A stretch of DNA of 64,000 nt from JAVVHH01 sp965199585 (GCA_965199585.1 CBDASI010000002.1:3038001-3102000), one strand, 5' to 3'. Positions 26,511 to 35,237 are shown, counted from the first letter of the stretch. The notes: generated by a model not told the origin, from the sequence alone. Program-made: numbers and translations.

Positions 26511-28601
26511 TTAGGCCGACTTCTTCATGATCTCGTCCGCGACGTTGCGCGGCACGGGATCGTAGTGGTGGAACTGCATCGTGAAGCTCGCCCGGCCCTT
26601 GGTCATGCCACGGAGTTGGCTGATGTAGCCGAACATCTCCTTCAGCGGCACGTGACCGCGCACGATCACGGTGCTGCCCGCGCTGTCCTGACTCTGGATC
26701 GTGCCACGCCGACGGTTCAAGTCGCCGACGACGTCGCCCACGTGATCCTGCGGCGTGGTCACTTCCACGTCCATGATCGGCTCGAGGATGATCGGCGACG
26801 CCTTCTTCATTCCGTCGCGGAAGCAGGCCTTGGCCGCGATCTCGAACGCCAATGCCGAGGAGTCGACGTCATGGTACTTGCCGTCGACCAGCGAGTATTT
26901 GAAGTCCACGGTCGGGAAGCCTGCCAACACGCCGGTCTCGGCCTGGTTGCGAATGCCCTTTTCCACCGCCGGGATGTATTCCTTCGGCACGGAGCCGCCG
27001 ACCACGCTGTTGGAGAACACGATCCCCGCGTTCCGCTCGAGCGGCTCGAACAGCACCTTCACCTCTGCATACTGACCGGAGCCGCCGCTCTGCTTCTTGT
27101 GCGTGTAGGTCTCGGTGTGCGGCTTGCTGATCGTCTCGCGATACGCAACCTGCGGCGCGCCGATGTTGGCGTCGACGCCGTATTCACGGCGCAGACGGTC
27201 GATGATGATTTCGAGGTGTAGCTCGCCCATGCCAGAGAGAATGGTCTGACCACTCTCCTGGTCGGTCTTCAAGCGCAGGCTCGGGTCTTCACCGGCCAGC
27301 TTCTGCAAGCCGAGCGTCATCTTCTCGACGCCGTCCTTGGTCTTCGGCTCGACGGAGATGTCGATGACCGGAACCGGGAAGGACATGCGCTCGAGCACGA
27401 CCGGGTCATCGGAAGAGGCGAGCGTGTCGCCGGTGCCGGTGTCCTTCAGGCCCACGAACGCCGCGATGTCGCCCGCCGTGACTTCCTTGATCTCGGCCCG
27501 CTTGTCGGCGTGCATCTGGAACATGCGTCCGATGCGCTCCTTGTGGTCCTTGGTCGTGTTCATCAGCGTGTCACCGCTCTTCAACGTGCCCGAGTAGACG
27601 CGCACGAAGGTCAGGGTGCCGTATTTGTCGTTGATGATCTTGAACGCCAGGCCGGAGAACGGCGCCTTCGGATCGGCCTTGATGATCCGGCGGACCGTGT
27701 TCTCGTCCTCACCCTCTTCGGCGGCGACCTTGATGCCGGCCACGTCGATCGGGCTCGGCAGGTAGTCCAGCACGCTATCGAGCAGCGGCTGCACGCCCTT
27801 GTTCTTGAACGCCGTGCCGCACAGCACCGGGCGGAACGCGCCCGAGATGGTGCCCGTCTTGATTGCGCGCTTCAGCGTCTCGACCGAGACGTCGCCCTTG
27901 TCGAAATACTCCTCCATGCCCTCGTCATCGACGGCGAGTGCCGTGTCGAGCAGAAGCTGACGGGCTTCCTTGGCCTTCTCCATCAGGTCGGCCGGGATCT
28001 CCTCGTCATGGAACTTGGCGCCCAATTCGCCGCCTTCCCAAACGATGGCCTTCATCTCCACCAGGTCGACCACGCCGATGAACTGGTCCTCGATGCCGAT
28101 CGGCAGCTGCAGCGGCAGCGCGACGATGTCGAGCTTCTCCTTGAGCGTATCGAACGCGCGGTAAAAATCCGCACCCGTCCGGTCCAGCTTGTTGATGAAG
28201 ATGATCCGCGGCACGTTGTAGCGGTCGGCCAGGCGCCAGTTCGTCTCGGACTGCGGCTGCACGCCGGCGACGCCCTCGATGATGAACACGGCCCCGTCGA
28301 GCACGCGCAGCGAGCGGTTCACTTCGATGTTAAAGTCGATGTGCCCGGGCGTGTCGATGATGTTGATGCGGTGGTCTTTCCACTCGCAGGTCACGGCGGC
28401 GGACGTGATGGTGATGCCGCGCTCGCGCTCTTGGTCCATGTAGTCGGTCGTGGTGTTGCCGTCATGGACTTCGCCGATGCGGTGCGAAACGCCGGTGTAA
28501 TACAGGATCCGCTCGGTCGTCGTGGTCTTCCCGGCGTCGATATGCGCCGTGATCCCGATGTTACGGATCTTCGCGAGCGCGTTGGGTTCGGTCTCGGACA
28601 C
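26511..28601 (-). CDS. fusA: Elongation factor G, solitary copy
   Basis: This is a 696-residue translocation GTPase. The G motifs are complete: AHIDAGKTTTTER (G1, about 18-30), DYMDQERERGITITSAAV (switch I region), IIDTPGHIDF (G3), FINKLDRTGADF (G4). Domains II to V follow at full length, ending in FHHYDPVPRNVADEIMKKSA. The GTG start has a GGAGG ribosome-binding site eight bases upstream. It is not flanked by rpsL, rpsG or tuf, the usual str-operon neighbours. Some normally conserved positions differ (DFNIEVNRSLRVL, VFIIEGVAGVQPQSETNWRLADRYN), so it may be a second EF-G paralogue rather than the housekeeping copy. A terminator follows it. Confidence 0.93.
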   Translation of the reverse strand: MSETEPNALAKIRNIGITAHIDAGKTTTTERILYYTGVSHRIGEVHDGNTTTDYMDQERERGITITSAAVTCEWKDHRINIIDTPGHIDFNIEVNRSLRVLDGAVFIIEGVAGVQPQSETNWRLADRYNVPRIIFINKLDRTGADFYRAFDTLKEKLDIVALPLQLPIGIEDQFIGVVDLVEMKAIVWEGGELGAKFHDEEIPADLMEKAKEARQLLLDTALAVDDEGMEEYFDKGDVSVETLKRAIKTGTISGAFRPVLCGTAFKNKGVQPLLDSVLDYLPSPIDVAGIKVAAEEGEDENTVRRIIKADPKAPFSGLAFKIINDKYGTLTFVRVYSGTLKSGDTLMNTTKDHKERIGRMFQMHADKRAEIKEVTAGDIAAFVGLKDTGTGDTLASSDDPVVLERMSFPVPVIDISVEPKTKDGVEKMTLGLQKLAGEDPSLRLKTDQESGQTILSGMGELHLEIIIDRLRREYGVDANIGAPQVAYRETISKPHTETYTHKKQSGGSGQYAEVKVLFEPLERNAGIVFSNSVVGGSVPKEYIPAVEKGIRNQAETGVLAGFPTVDFKYSLVDGKYHDVDSSALAFEIAAKACFRDGMKKASPIILEPIMDVEVTTPQDHVGDVVGDLNRRRGTIQSQDSAGSTVIVRGHVPLKEMFGYISQLRGMTKGRASFTMQFHHYDPVPRNVADEIMKKSA

Positions 28602-28750
28602 GGTTGACCTCCATGCGATTGCGGGCGCAGCGAGACCCGTTGCCCCGCGCGCCCGGCCAATCCAGACCCCCCGGTGTCGATCGGGAGGCGATGTGTAGCG
28701 TTGCGCCTATGTGCTGCGCCAAAGCCAAAAAAGCAACACCCCGCGGAACT

Positions 28751-29572
28751 CTAAGCCGGAACCGTCCACCCCGCGTCCGACGGCATCGCCCGCCCCTCGG
28801 CTTCGAGCTTGGCGAGATGTGCCGACACGTTCGCCTCGGCGGCCTTGCGCAGCGCCGGGTCGAGCCCCGGATACAGCTGGTCCGTCAGCCCGGCCAGACT
28901 CGTCGGCGCCTTGCCGAGCGCCGTGACGATTGCGGTCTCACGAAACAGCCGGTGCCCACGCATTGCCGATACGTATGCGAGCGGTTTGGTCAGCGGCGGC
29001 CCATGCCCCGGTAAATATAGCGGCGACTCTAACGCCAGCAGCCGGTCGAGACTTCCGAAATAGGCAGCCATGTCGCCGCCCCGACCACCGACCACCGTGG
29101 TCGACCACCCCATCACCACGTCGCCGCTGAACAACGTCCCGTCGGTATGGAGAAAGCACAGATGGTCCGGCGCATGCCCCGGCGTGAACACCGCCCGCAG
29201 CGGCCCCACCCGTCCGCCATTCGTCAGCGCGACGTCCGGCCGCACCTCCGGCGCGAATGGCTCGTGCCACGCATGGATCGGCGCTCCCGTCGCCGCCTTC
29301 AACGCCGGCAACGCGCCCCAGTGATCGTGATGCCCATGCGTCAGCACGATCCCGCTGATCGGTGCCCCCGCCTGCGCCAGGATGTGCCCGACATGCACCG
29401 CATCGTCCGGCCCGGGATCGATGACCAGCACCCCACCATCCCAATCGATCAGGTAGGTGTTCGTCCCATGATAAGTCATCGGCCCCGCATTGCCGGCGAC
29501 CAGGCGGCGGATCCCCGGCGCGACGCTCGTCGCCACGCCCCGCGGCGGCGTGGGCTCGCGTGACTGACTCAT
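28751..29572 (-). CDS. Metallo-beta-lactamase fold hydrolase (LACTB2-like)
   Basis: This 273-residue protein has the zinc motifs of the metallo-beta-lactamase fold: TYHGTNTYLID near the N-terminus, VLTHGHHDHWGALP (HxHxDH, about residues 86-95), FTPGHAPDHLCFL with His, and LFSGDVVMGW with the bridging Asp, then LYLPGHGPP near the C-terminal third. A winged-helix-like tail follows (YPGLDPALRKAAEANVSAHLAKLEAEGRA), as in LACTB2-like hydrolases. The start at 29572 makes an ATGA overlap with the preceding dehydratase stop; a longer frame (29599) is less likely. Substrate unknown; a thioester or nucleic acid is possible in this family. It is co-transcribed with the dehydratase and SGNH hydrolase genes. 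Confidence 0.88.
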   Translation of the reverse strand: MSQSREPTPPRGVATSVAPGIRRLVAGNAGPMTYHGTNTYLIDWDGGVLVIDPGPDDAVHVGHILAQAGAPISGIVLTHGHHDHWGALPALKAATGAPIHAWHEPFAPEVRPDVALTNGGRVGPLRAVFTPGHAPDHLCFLHTDGTLFSGDVVMGWSTTVVGGRGGDMAAYFGSLDRLLALESPLYLPGHGPPLTKPLAYVSAMRGHRLFRETAIVTALGKAPTSLAGLTDQLYPGLDPALRKAAEANVSAHLAKLEAEGRAMPSDAGWTVPA

Positions 29573-30384
29573 GCAAAACCTGCCATCGCTTGCATGCACA
29601 CGGCGCCGTCTTCGTCGATCGAGCGCAACGACGCGCCGCCCTCGCTCAGTCGCGCCTCCAGCGTCAGCGCCCGGTCATGAAACGCCGGCCGCTGCCCCCG
29701 GAACTCGAAGCTCTGCAGCGCCCGCCCCTGCAGCAGCCCGGCCAGCCACGTCGCCTGCAACGGCCCATGCACGATCAATCCCGGATACCCCTCCACGTCC
29801 CGCACGTAATCCAGGTCGTAATGGATCCGGTGCCCGTTCCCGGTCAGCGCCGAGTAACGGAACAGCTGCACCGGGTCCGGCCGCACCGTCGCCGTGATCC
29901 CCTCTCCGGGTGTCAGCCGGTCATCGACCGCCGCCGCCGGTTTGACCGCCGCGCCGTCCATGCCGCGATACACAAGATCCTGTTCCTCCTCGATCGCCCG
30001 GCCCGTCGGACCCTCGATCACATGCTGGACGGTCACGAACACTAGCCGCCCGGCCCCGCCCTGTTTCTCCTGCACCTTCTGGATCGTCGACACCCGGCGC
30101 ACCCGGTCGCCCAAGGAGAGCGTGCCGACGAAGCGCACGCGTCCTCCGGCCCACATCCGCCGCGGCAGGTCATGCACCGGGGGCAGAAAGCCGCCTCGTT
30201 TCGGATGGCCGTCCGGCCCGATCCGGTCCGGCGGCACCCAGTCCTGGAACAGCATCCAATGCCACAGCGGCGGCACGATCTCCGGCGTCTCGACACCGAA
30301 CGTCGCCGCCAGCCTGGCCAGCAGCCGCGGCGAGACCTCGTCTGTCATCTCCTGCGACCGGCCGACATACTCGTCGTAGCTCAT
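29569..30384 (-). CDS. Hot-dog fold dehydratase (MaoC/HTD2-like, FAS1-type N-terminal domain)
   Basis: This 271-residue protein has an N-terminal FAS1-like dehydratase domain (PPLWHWMLFQDWVPPDRIGPDGHPKRGGFLPP, with RMWAGGRVRF) and a C-terminal MaoC-type hot-dog (TVRPDPVQLFRYSALTGNGHRIHYDLDY, YPGLIVHGPLQATWLAGLL). The C-terminal motif contains the hydratase Asp/His pair. It resembles mesaconyl-C4-CoA hydratase and mitochondrial HTD2-type 3-hydroxyacyl thioester dehydratases. The reaction is hydration or dehydration of an acyl-CoA; the chain is unknown. It overlaps its upstream SGNH gene (ATGA at 30381-30384) and its downstream MBL gene (ATGA), so the three are tightly coupled. Confidence 0.88.
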   Translation of the reverse strand: MSYDEYVGRSQEMTDEVSPRLLARLAATFGVETPEIVPPLWHWMLFQDWVPPDRIGPDGHPKRGGFLPPVHDLPRRMWAGGRVRFVGTLSLGDRVRRVSTIQKVQEKQGGAGRLVFVTVQHVIEGPTGRAIEEEQDLVYRGMDGAAVKPAAAVDDRLTPGEGITATVRPDPVQLFRYSALTGNGHRIHYDLDYVRDVEGYPGLIVHGPLQATWLAGLLQGRALQSFEFRGQRPAFHDRALTLEARLSEGGASLRSIDEDGAVCMQAMAGFA

Positions 30385-31742
30385 TCGGCGGCATCGTCGG
30401 TCGGAGGCGCCTGCGGGCGCGGTTTAGGCTTCGGCACGAATGGCGCATGCAGCAGGCGCAGATCGATCGCTTCGCTCATCGCGGCATAGCCGGCGCGGTT
30501 GGGATGCAGGCCGTCGCCGGGTCCCCCGACGGTGCTGTTCGGCACGAATTCGGGCCGCAGCCCGCCCGTGGTGCGATCGATGGTCGCCTTCTCGAAATCG
30601 GCCACGCCGTCGAACACCCCGCCGCTGTTGCGGATGAACTCGTTCAGCTGCCGCCGCTTGCTGTCCTGGTCCGGCGAGCCATGCCCGGACGCCGTCGTGC
30701 CCGCCACCGGCGTCAGCGTCGCGCCGATGATCTTGACGCCCTTGAACTTCGCTCGGATCCGCTTGACGCCCTCCTTCATCCCGTCGCGCACCTGCTCGAA
30801 GCTGGCTTTGCCGTTGGCGCTGAAATCGTTGATTCCTTCGAGCCAGATCACGTGAGTCACGCCCGACAGCGCCAGCACGTCCCGGTCTAACCGGGACAGC
30901 GCCGACGGCCCACCCGCGAAGGGCTGCTCCGGCGAATACGCGGCCGGACCCACCACCTGGTTACCGCCGATCCCGGCATTGACCACCGCCATCGGTGTGC
31001 CGGCCCCGAGCAGCCGCCGGCCGAGCACGTCGGGCCACCGGTCGTCACCGTTCAGCGTCGAATCCGTCCCGTCGGTGATGCTGTCGCCGAAACAGATCAC
31101 GGTGCTCGTCTCCGGCCCTGCCTGGATGTCGACGGCGTCGAGGAAATACCAACTCGTGGTGCTGTTCGGATACGCGCTCTCATCCTCAAGCTCGCCCAGC
31201 GCGCCCGCCCCTGGCGCCGTCACATAGCTCGTCTGCAGTCCTTTGGCGTGCCAGGTCACGTTCTTCACGTCGCCGGCGACATGGAAACTCACCGCGAGCT
31301 TACGGCCCTGCAGTTCCGGCGCGTCGGTCGCGCCCACGAACGGCAGCGTCACCGCATCGGACCAGAGATCCCCGCCCGCCGGAATGGTGACGGTCTTCTT
31401 GCCCTTGAACGTCACCGGCCGGTTGCTGCCCGGCATCACCACCGCGCCGCTCATCTGCAGTCCGGCATACGCCCCATCGATGGTCAGCGGCTCGGTGCCG
31501 AATACGTTGCTGAACCGGAAGCGAGCGCGCTTGCCCCAGGCGGACGGACGCACGATTAGCCGGAAGCTCTGGTCGTGCACGGTCTTGTCCGGAAAGGCGA
31601 ACTTCAACTCGGGCTGCGCGGTCGGATTACCCGACGGATACGGCCCCTGCGCCGATCCGGCCCAAGTCGTGACCCAGCGTTGCGCGAAGCTCGGCGTGGC
31701 GGCGAGCGTCATAGAGGCGACGAGAATGGCGCGGAGCAGCAC
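30381..31742 (-). CDS. Exported SGNH/GDSL-family hydrolase
   Basis: This 453-residue protein starts at GTG 31742 behind AAAGGA and begins with the signal peptide VLLRAILVASMTLAATPSFAQ. After a jelly-roll-like N-terminal part (RWVTTWAGSAQGPYPSGNP, RFRFSNVFG), the SGNH blocks appear: ICFGDSITDGTDS (block I, catalytic Ser), NAGIGGNQVVG (block II), HVIWLEGINDF (block III) and DGLHPNRAGY (block V, Asp and His). This fits periplasmic carbohydrate or lipid esterases. The frame is open to 31904, but that part is antisense-like over ridA and has no signal. It is coupled to the following dehydratase gene by ATGA. Confidence 0.9.
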   Translation of the reverse strand: MLLRAILVASMTLAATPSFAQRWVTTWAGSAQGPYPSGNPTAQPELKFAFPDKTVHDQSFRLIVRPSAWGKRARFRFSNVFGTEPLTIDGAYAGLQMSGAVVMPGSNRPVTFKGKKTVTIPAGGDLWSDAVTLPFVGATDAPELQGRKLAVSFHVAGDVKNVTWHAKGLQTSYVTAPGAGALGELEDESAYPNSTTSWYFLDAVDIQAGPETSTVICFGDSITDGTDSTLNGDDRWPDVLGRRLLGAGTPMAVVNAGIGGNQVVGPAAYSPEQPFAGGPSALSRLDRDVLALSGVTHVIWLEGINDFSANGKASFEQVRDGMKEGVKRIRAKFKGVKIIGATLTPVAGTTASGHGSPDQDSKRRQLNEFIRNSGGVFDGVADFEKATIDRTTGGLRPEFVPNSTVGGPGDGLHPNRAGYAAMSEAIDLRLLHAPFVPKPKPRPQAPPTDDAAE

Positions 31743-31758
31743 GGGCGATCCTTTTCGA

Positions 31759-32145
31759 TCAAATGTCGAGCGTGTCGGCACGCGGCCGCAGGGAGAGTGC
31801 CGGCAGCGCCGCGATCCCGGTGATCTCGACGCGCCAGGCGGGGTCGGCGAGTTTGGCTTGCACGGTGGCGCGGGCGGGCTTGTGCGCCGGGTCAAGCCAG
31901 GCATCCCAGGCGCGGTTCAGTCCGGCAAAGTCCGCCAAATCGGCGAGGAAGATCTGCACCGTCAACAGGTGCGTCTTGTCGGTCCCCGCCTTGGCCAGCA
32001 GCGCGTCGATCTGCCGCAGGATGTCGGCGGTCTGCGCCTCGGCATCGCCGCTCGCATCATCGGCCACCTGCCCGGCCAGATACACGGTGCCACCATGGAT
32101 CACCGCGCCCGAGAGTCGCGTCTGTTCGTCCAACCGCTCGATCAT
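31759..32145 (-). CDS. ridA: RidA family protein (enamine/imine deaminase)
   Basis: This protein of 128 residues matches the YjgF/YER057c/UK114 family: a short beta start (SGAVIHGGTVYLAGQVADD), AEAQTADILRQIDALLAKAG, and the end motif PARATVQAKLADPAWRVEITGIAAL, where the conserved Arg of the ligand site is present. RidA hydrolyses reactive enamines and imines released by PLP enzymes. The ATG at 32145 follows GGGGGAAAC; an ATG at 32157 is less well placed. The gene lies between znuB and the SGNH hydrolase with gaps of 23 and 16 bases, so it is probably part of the same transcript, although no zinc link is known. Confidence 0.9.
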   Translation of the reverse strand: MIERLDEQTRLSGAVIHGGTVYLAGQVADDASGDAEAQTADILRQIDALLAKAGTDKTHLLTVQIFLADLADFAGLNRAWDAWLDPAHKPARATVQAKLADPAWRVEITGIAALPALSLRPRADTLDI

Positions 32146-32168
32146 CGTTTCCCCCATCGCAGGGGAGC

Positions 32169-33032
32169 CTAGCCCGCCAGATGCGGCCTGCGAAGCCACC
32201 GGCGAGCCAGGCTGACATGGGGCCCGAACCCCAAGCTGAGCAGCCAGACCGCCCCGGCCGTCAACACGATCGCCGGCCCCGTCGGCACGTCCATGTCGTA
32301 GGACAGCACCAGCCCGGCCGTCGATGAGAGCACCGCCAGCAGCACCGACGCCCGGACCTGCCCCGACAGATGCTGCGCCCAATGCCGCGCCGCGATCGCC
32401 GGCAGCATCACCAGCCCTACCGACATCAGCGTCCCCAGCGCCGCAAACCCGCCGACCACGCACAGCACCACCAGCGCCAGGAACGCCAGGTGCCACCCCG
32501 CCCCGCGCCCACCGGCCACGCGCAGCGCCTCGGTGTCGAAACTCTCCAGGATCAGCGGCCGCCAGATCAGCGCCAGCCCGAACAGCGCCGCCGTCGCCAC
32601 CGATGCCATGAGATAGAGCGCCTCGTCATCGACCGCGAGCACGCTGCCGAACAGCAGATGCGTCAGATCGACGGTCCGCGTGTGCGAGATGATCGCCACG
32701 CCGAGCGCCAACGCGACCAGATACGTCGCCGCCAGTTGCGCATCTTCACGCCCGCCCGTCGCCCGCGCCAGCACCCCGGCCAGCATCGCCACCAACAGCC
32801 CGGCGATGAAGCCGCCGATCCCCATCACCGGCAGCGACAACCCGGCCACCGCCGCGCCTAACGCCAGCCCCGGCAGTATCCCGTGCTGCAGCACGTCGCT
32901 CATCAGGCTCATCCGCCGCAGCACAAGGAATACGCCCAACGGCGGCCCCGCCACCGACAATGCCAGGCATCCCGCCAATGCGCGCCGCATGAACCCGAGC
33001 GTGAACGGCTCGATCAGCAGACCGTAAAGCAT
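32169..33032 (-). CDS. znuB: Zinc/manganese ABC transporter permease (ZnuB-like)
   Basis: This 287-residue membrane protein of the ABC-3 family has about eight hydrophobic segments. Family features include LGVFLVLRRMSLMSDVLQHGILPGLALG (about 33-60), LLFGSVLAVD, and ALGTLMSVGLVMLPAIAARHWA. The ATG at 33032 lies four bases after the znuC stop; the frame open to 33200 overlaps znuC and is not used. With ZnuC it would form the inner-membrane part of a zinc importer. No periplasmic ZnuA gene is visible here, so the binding protein must be encoded elsewhere. The Zur-like operator upstream supports zinc rather than manganese. Confidence 0.9.
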   Translation of the reverse strand: MLYGLLIEPFTLGFMRRALAGCLALSVAGPPLGVFLVLRRMSLMSDVLQHGILPGLALGAAVAGLSLPVMGIGGFIAGLLVAMLAGVLARATGGREDAQLAATYLVALALGVAIISHTRTVDLTHLLFGSVLAVDDEALYLMASVATAALFGLALIWRPLILESFDTEALRVAGGRGAGWHLAFLALVVLCVVGGFAALGTLMSVGLVMLPAIAARHWAQHLSGQVRASVLLAVLSSTAGLVLSYDMDVPTGPAIVLTAGAVWLLSLGFGPHVSLARRWLRRPHLAG

Positions 33033-33036
33033 CGGC

Positions 33037-33771
33037 TCACGCCGCGACGCGGCAGGGCGCGGCTTGCTCGGCCCAGGCTTCCGCCTCCAGCCGCGCGTGC
33101 CGCATGGCGCCGGGTTGCAGCACGGACCCGGTCGGCCCCCAGCCCAACGCATGCCGCGCCAGCAGCAGCGTCTGCGGGATGCACTCCCGCACCAGGTCAA
33201 GATCGTGCGACACGACGATCACCGTCCGCCCCACGGCCTGCCAGCCCAGCATCAGCGCAACCAGGTCCGCCTCCGTCCGTGCATCGACCGCGTTGAATGG
33301 CTCGTCCAGCAACAGCACCGGTGCGTCCTGCACCATCAGTCGCGCGAACAGCAGCCGCTGGAACTGGCCCGCCGACAGCTGATCGAGCGGCCGCTTGTCG
33401 AACCCTTGCAGCCCGACCGACCCGAGCGCATCCACCGCACGCCCACGATCCACCGCCGAGACCGACCGGAACGCGCCGCACCGCTCCCATAGCCCGAGCG
33501 TCACCACGTCGAGGCACCCGATCGGAAAACCACGATCCAGCTGCGACCCCTGCGGCAGCAGCGCCACCCGGCCCGGCCCGGCCCCCTCGATCTGTCCGGA
33601 CGCGACCGGATGCAGCCCGGCGATCGCCCGCAGCAGCGTCGTCTTACCCGCTCCGTTCGGCCCCACGATCGCCGTCAGCGTCCCCGCCGCGAACGCGCCG
33701 GAGATATGATGCACCGCCGGATGCCGGTCATGCGTCAGCGTGACGTCCGTCAGCGTGATGGCCGCGGTCAC
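33037..33771 (-). CDS. znuC: Zinc ABC transporter ATP-binding protein (ZnuC-like)
   Basis: This protein of 244 residues is the ATPase of the zinc importer. Walker A is GPNGAGKTTLL (about 34-44), the signature is LSAGQFQRLLFARL, Walker B is VLLLDEPFNAVD, and the switch His lies in VVSHDLDLV. The start is uncertain: a GTG at 33771 overlaps the stop of the upstream 35-residue frame as GTGA, and another GTG lies at 33786. The C-terminal part is rich in Ala, Glu and His, with a possible metal-binding flavour. It is followed after four bases by znuB. Confidence 0.9.
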   Translation of the reverse strand: MTAAITLTDVTLTHDRHPAVHHISGAFAAGTLTAIVGPNGAGKTTLLRAIAGLHPVASGQIEGAGPGRVALLPQGSQLDRGFPIGCLDVVTLGLWERCGAFRSVSAVDRGRAVDALGSVGLQGFDKRPLDQLSAGQFQRLLFARLMVQDAPVLLLDEPFNAVDARTEADLVALMLGWQAVGRTVIVVSHDLDLVRECIPQTLLLARHALGWGPTGSVLQPGAMRHARLEAEAWAEQAAPCRVAA

Positions 33772-33875
33772 GAGTTGATCGCCCACACGACGCCGAGCCA
33801 GACCACCACGCTCAGCGCAGCGGCCAAAATCAGACGCGGCAAAACGCCAGCAGCAGGGGAAAGTGGGTCGACCAT
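33768..33875 (-). CDS. Putative 35-residue single-span membrane protein upstream of znuC
   Basis: This short frame begins with ATG at 33873-33875 and encodes a polar start (MVDPLSPAAG), a hydrophobic helix (about 14-31, rich in Leu, Ala and Val, with two Trp) and a short end (WAINS). Its TGA overlaps a GTG start of znuC as GTGA, the junction type used repeatedly in this window. The ATG lies directly beside the Zur-like operator, so the message would be leaderless or nearly so; no ribosome-binding site is visible. It may be a genuine small partner of the importer or a leader that couples translation to znuC. Confidence is moderate because of its size. Confidence 0.4.
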   Translation of the reverse strand: MVDPLSPAAGVLPRLILAAALSVVVWLGVVWAINS

Positions 33876-33892
33876 ACGTTATAATATACCAT
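33876..33892 (-). promoter_or_regulatory. Zur-like operator overlapping the znu promoter
   Basis: ACGTTATAATATACCAT is an imperfect palindrome centred on 33884 (GTTATA-A-TATACC). It resembles the Zur box of Proteobacteria (GTTATAATATAAC core). On the minus strand it contains TATATT/TATTAT, which can serve as the -10 element, so zinc-loaded Zur would block transcription of znuC and znuB. DUF445 starts divergently within about 50 bases and might also be affected. Confidence 0.7.
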
Positions 33893-33938
33893 GGCGCTCC
33901 GCGGTTCCAGGGTTCCGCCTACCGTTGCCGGTTGCTAC

Positions 33939-35216
33939 ATGCCAGCGATGTATCCGGATCCCGACGCCGACCTCCGCCGCGGCTTGGCGCGCTACCGCGG
34001 CCTTGCCACCGGTCTCCTCGCCGGCATGGGCGGACTGGTCGGCATCGCCTACGCCCTGCCGCCCAGCTTCGGCGCCTCGCTGCTGCAGTCGAGCGCCAAG
34101 GCCGGCCTCGTCGGCGGCCTGGCCGACTGGTTCGCCGTCACCGCCCTGTTCCGCCACCCGCTCGGCATCCCGATCCCGCACACCGCCATCATCCCGCGCC
34201 AGAAAGCCCGCCTCGGCCGCTCGCTCGGCCGCTTCGTCGCCGGCCACGTCATCACCCCGGCCGAGGTCTCCCGCGTCCTCGGCCAGCTCGACATTGCCTC
34301 GATCCTCGCCGACTTCCTGCGCGACCGTCAGGCCACCGCGCCGGCCGCCCGCACCATTGCGGAGATGCTGCCGCGCATCCTCGCCAGCGTCGAAGACGGC
34401 CGAGCCAGGCGGACCATGGCGCGCCTGGTGCCCCGCCTCCTCGGCGGCGCCGGCGCGGGCCGCATCGTCGCGCGCGCGCTGCGCTCGCTGGTCGCCGGCG
34501 GACGCCATCAGGAAGTGCTCGGCTTCCTGCTCGAAGAATTCCGCAAGCTGCTCGAAAGCAAGCACGAGACGCTGCACGGCTTCATCCAGGACAAGGTGCG
34601 CGCCCAGGGCGGCCGACTGGTCGGCTGGATGCTGGGCGCACAGGTTGCCGAGCGCGTCATGACCGTGCTGCGCGACGAGCTGAACCGCCAGGGACCTGAG
34701 GGCAGCACCATCCGCGCCGCCTTCGACGAATGGGTCAAGCGCGAGATCGACCTCATGGAAACCGATCCGACCCGCGCCGCCGAGATCGGCCGCGCCATCC
34801 GCCGCATCGTGGCGCACGACACGGTGCAGGTCTGGCTTTGGGATGTCTGGTCCCGCATGCGCCTCGCTCTCGAGGCCGACGCCGCCAAGCCCGGCGGTCA
34901 CACCTTCGGCGTCATCGAGAGCGCGCTCGCCAATCTCGGCACGTTCGTCAAAGAAGACCCGACCGGCCGGGCCCGCGTGCAAGCGGCCGCGGAAAGCATC
35001 ATCGCGACGGTGCTACCGAGCGCGCAGGCTCAACTCGCCGACTTCATCGGCAACGTCGTGGCAAGCTGGGACGCTAAGACCGTCACCGAGAAGCTAGAAC
35101 TACGGGTCGGCCGCGACCTTCAATTCGTCCGCATCAACGGCACGCTCGTCGGTTTCCTCGCCGGCGGCGCGCTCTTCCTGTTGATCTACGCCCTCACCGG
35201 CCAAACCGGCGGTTAA
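33939..35216 (+). CDS. DUF445 family membrane protein
   Basis: This protein of about 425 residues has an N-terminal hydrophobic segment (GLATGLLAGMGGLVGIAYAL), the family signature SAKAGLVGGLADWFAVTALFRHPLGIPIPHTAIIPRQK (about 45-80), long amphipathic helical stretches in the middle, and a C-terminal transmembrane helix (GFLAGGALFLLIYALTGQ). Members are inner-membrane proteins of unknown function. The reading frame is open to 33891, but the internal ATG at 33939 (or 33948) keeps it clear of the Zur-like operator. No convincing ribosome-binding site separates these choices. It is divergent from the znu genes. A strong hairpin follows its stop codon. Confidence 0.85.
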   Translation: MPAMYPDPDADLRRGLARYRGLATGLLAGMGGLVGIAYALPPSFGASLLQSSAKAGLVGGLADWFAVTALFRHPLGIPIPHTAIIPRQKARLGRSLGRFVAGHVITPAEVSRVLGQLDIASILADFLRDRQATAPAARTIAEMLPRILASVEDGRARRTMARLVPRLLGGAGAGRIVARALRSLVAGGRHQEVLGFLLEEFRKLLESKHETLHGFIQDKVRAQGGRLVGWMLGAQVAERVMTVLRDELNRQGPEGSTIRAAFDEWVKREIDLMETDPTRAAEIGRAIRRIVAHDTVQVWLWDVWSRMRLALEADAAKPGGHTFGVIESALANLGTFVKEDPTGRARVQAAAESIIATVLPSAQAQLADFIGNVVASWDAKTVTEKLELRVGRDLQFVRINGTLVGFLAGGALFLLIYALTGQTGG

Positions 35217-35237
35217 GCAGAAGTCAGACTTACCCAC

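Noticed and set aside
27510..28607. 365-residue frame opposite fusA
   Set aside because: It is antisense to a fully conserved EF-G gene and has no protein-like features.
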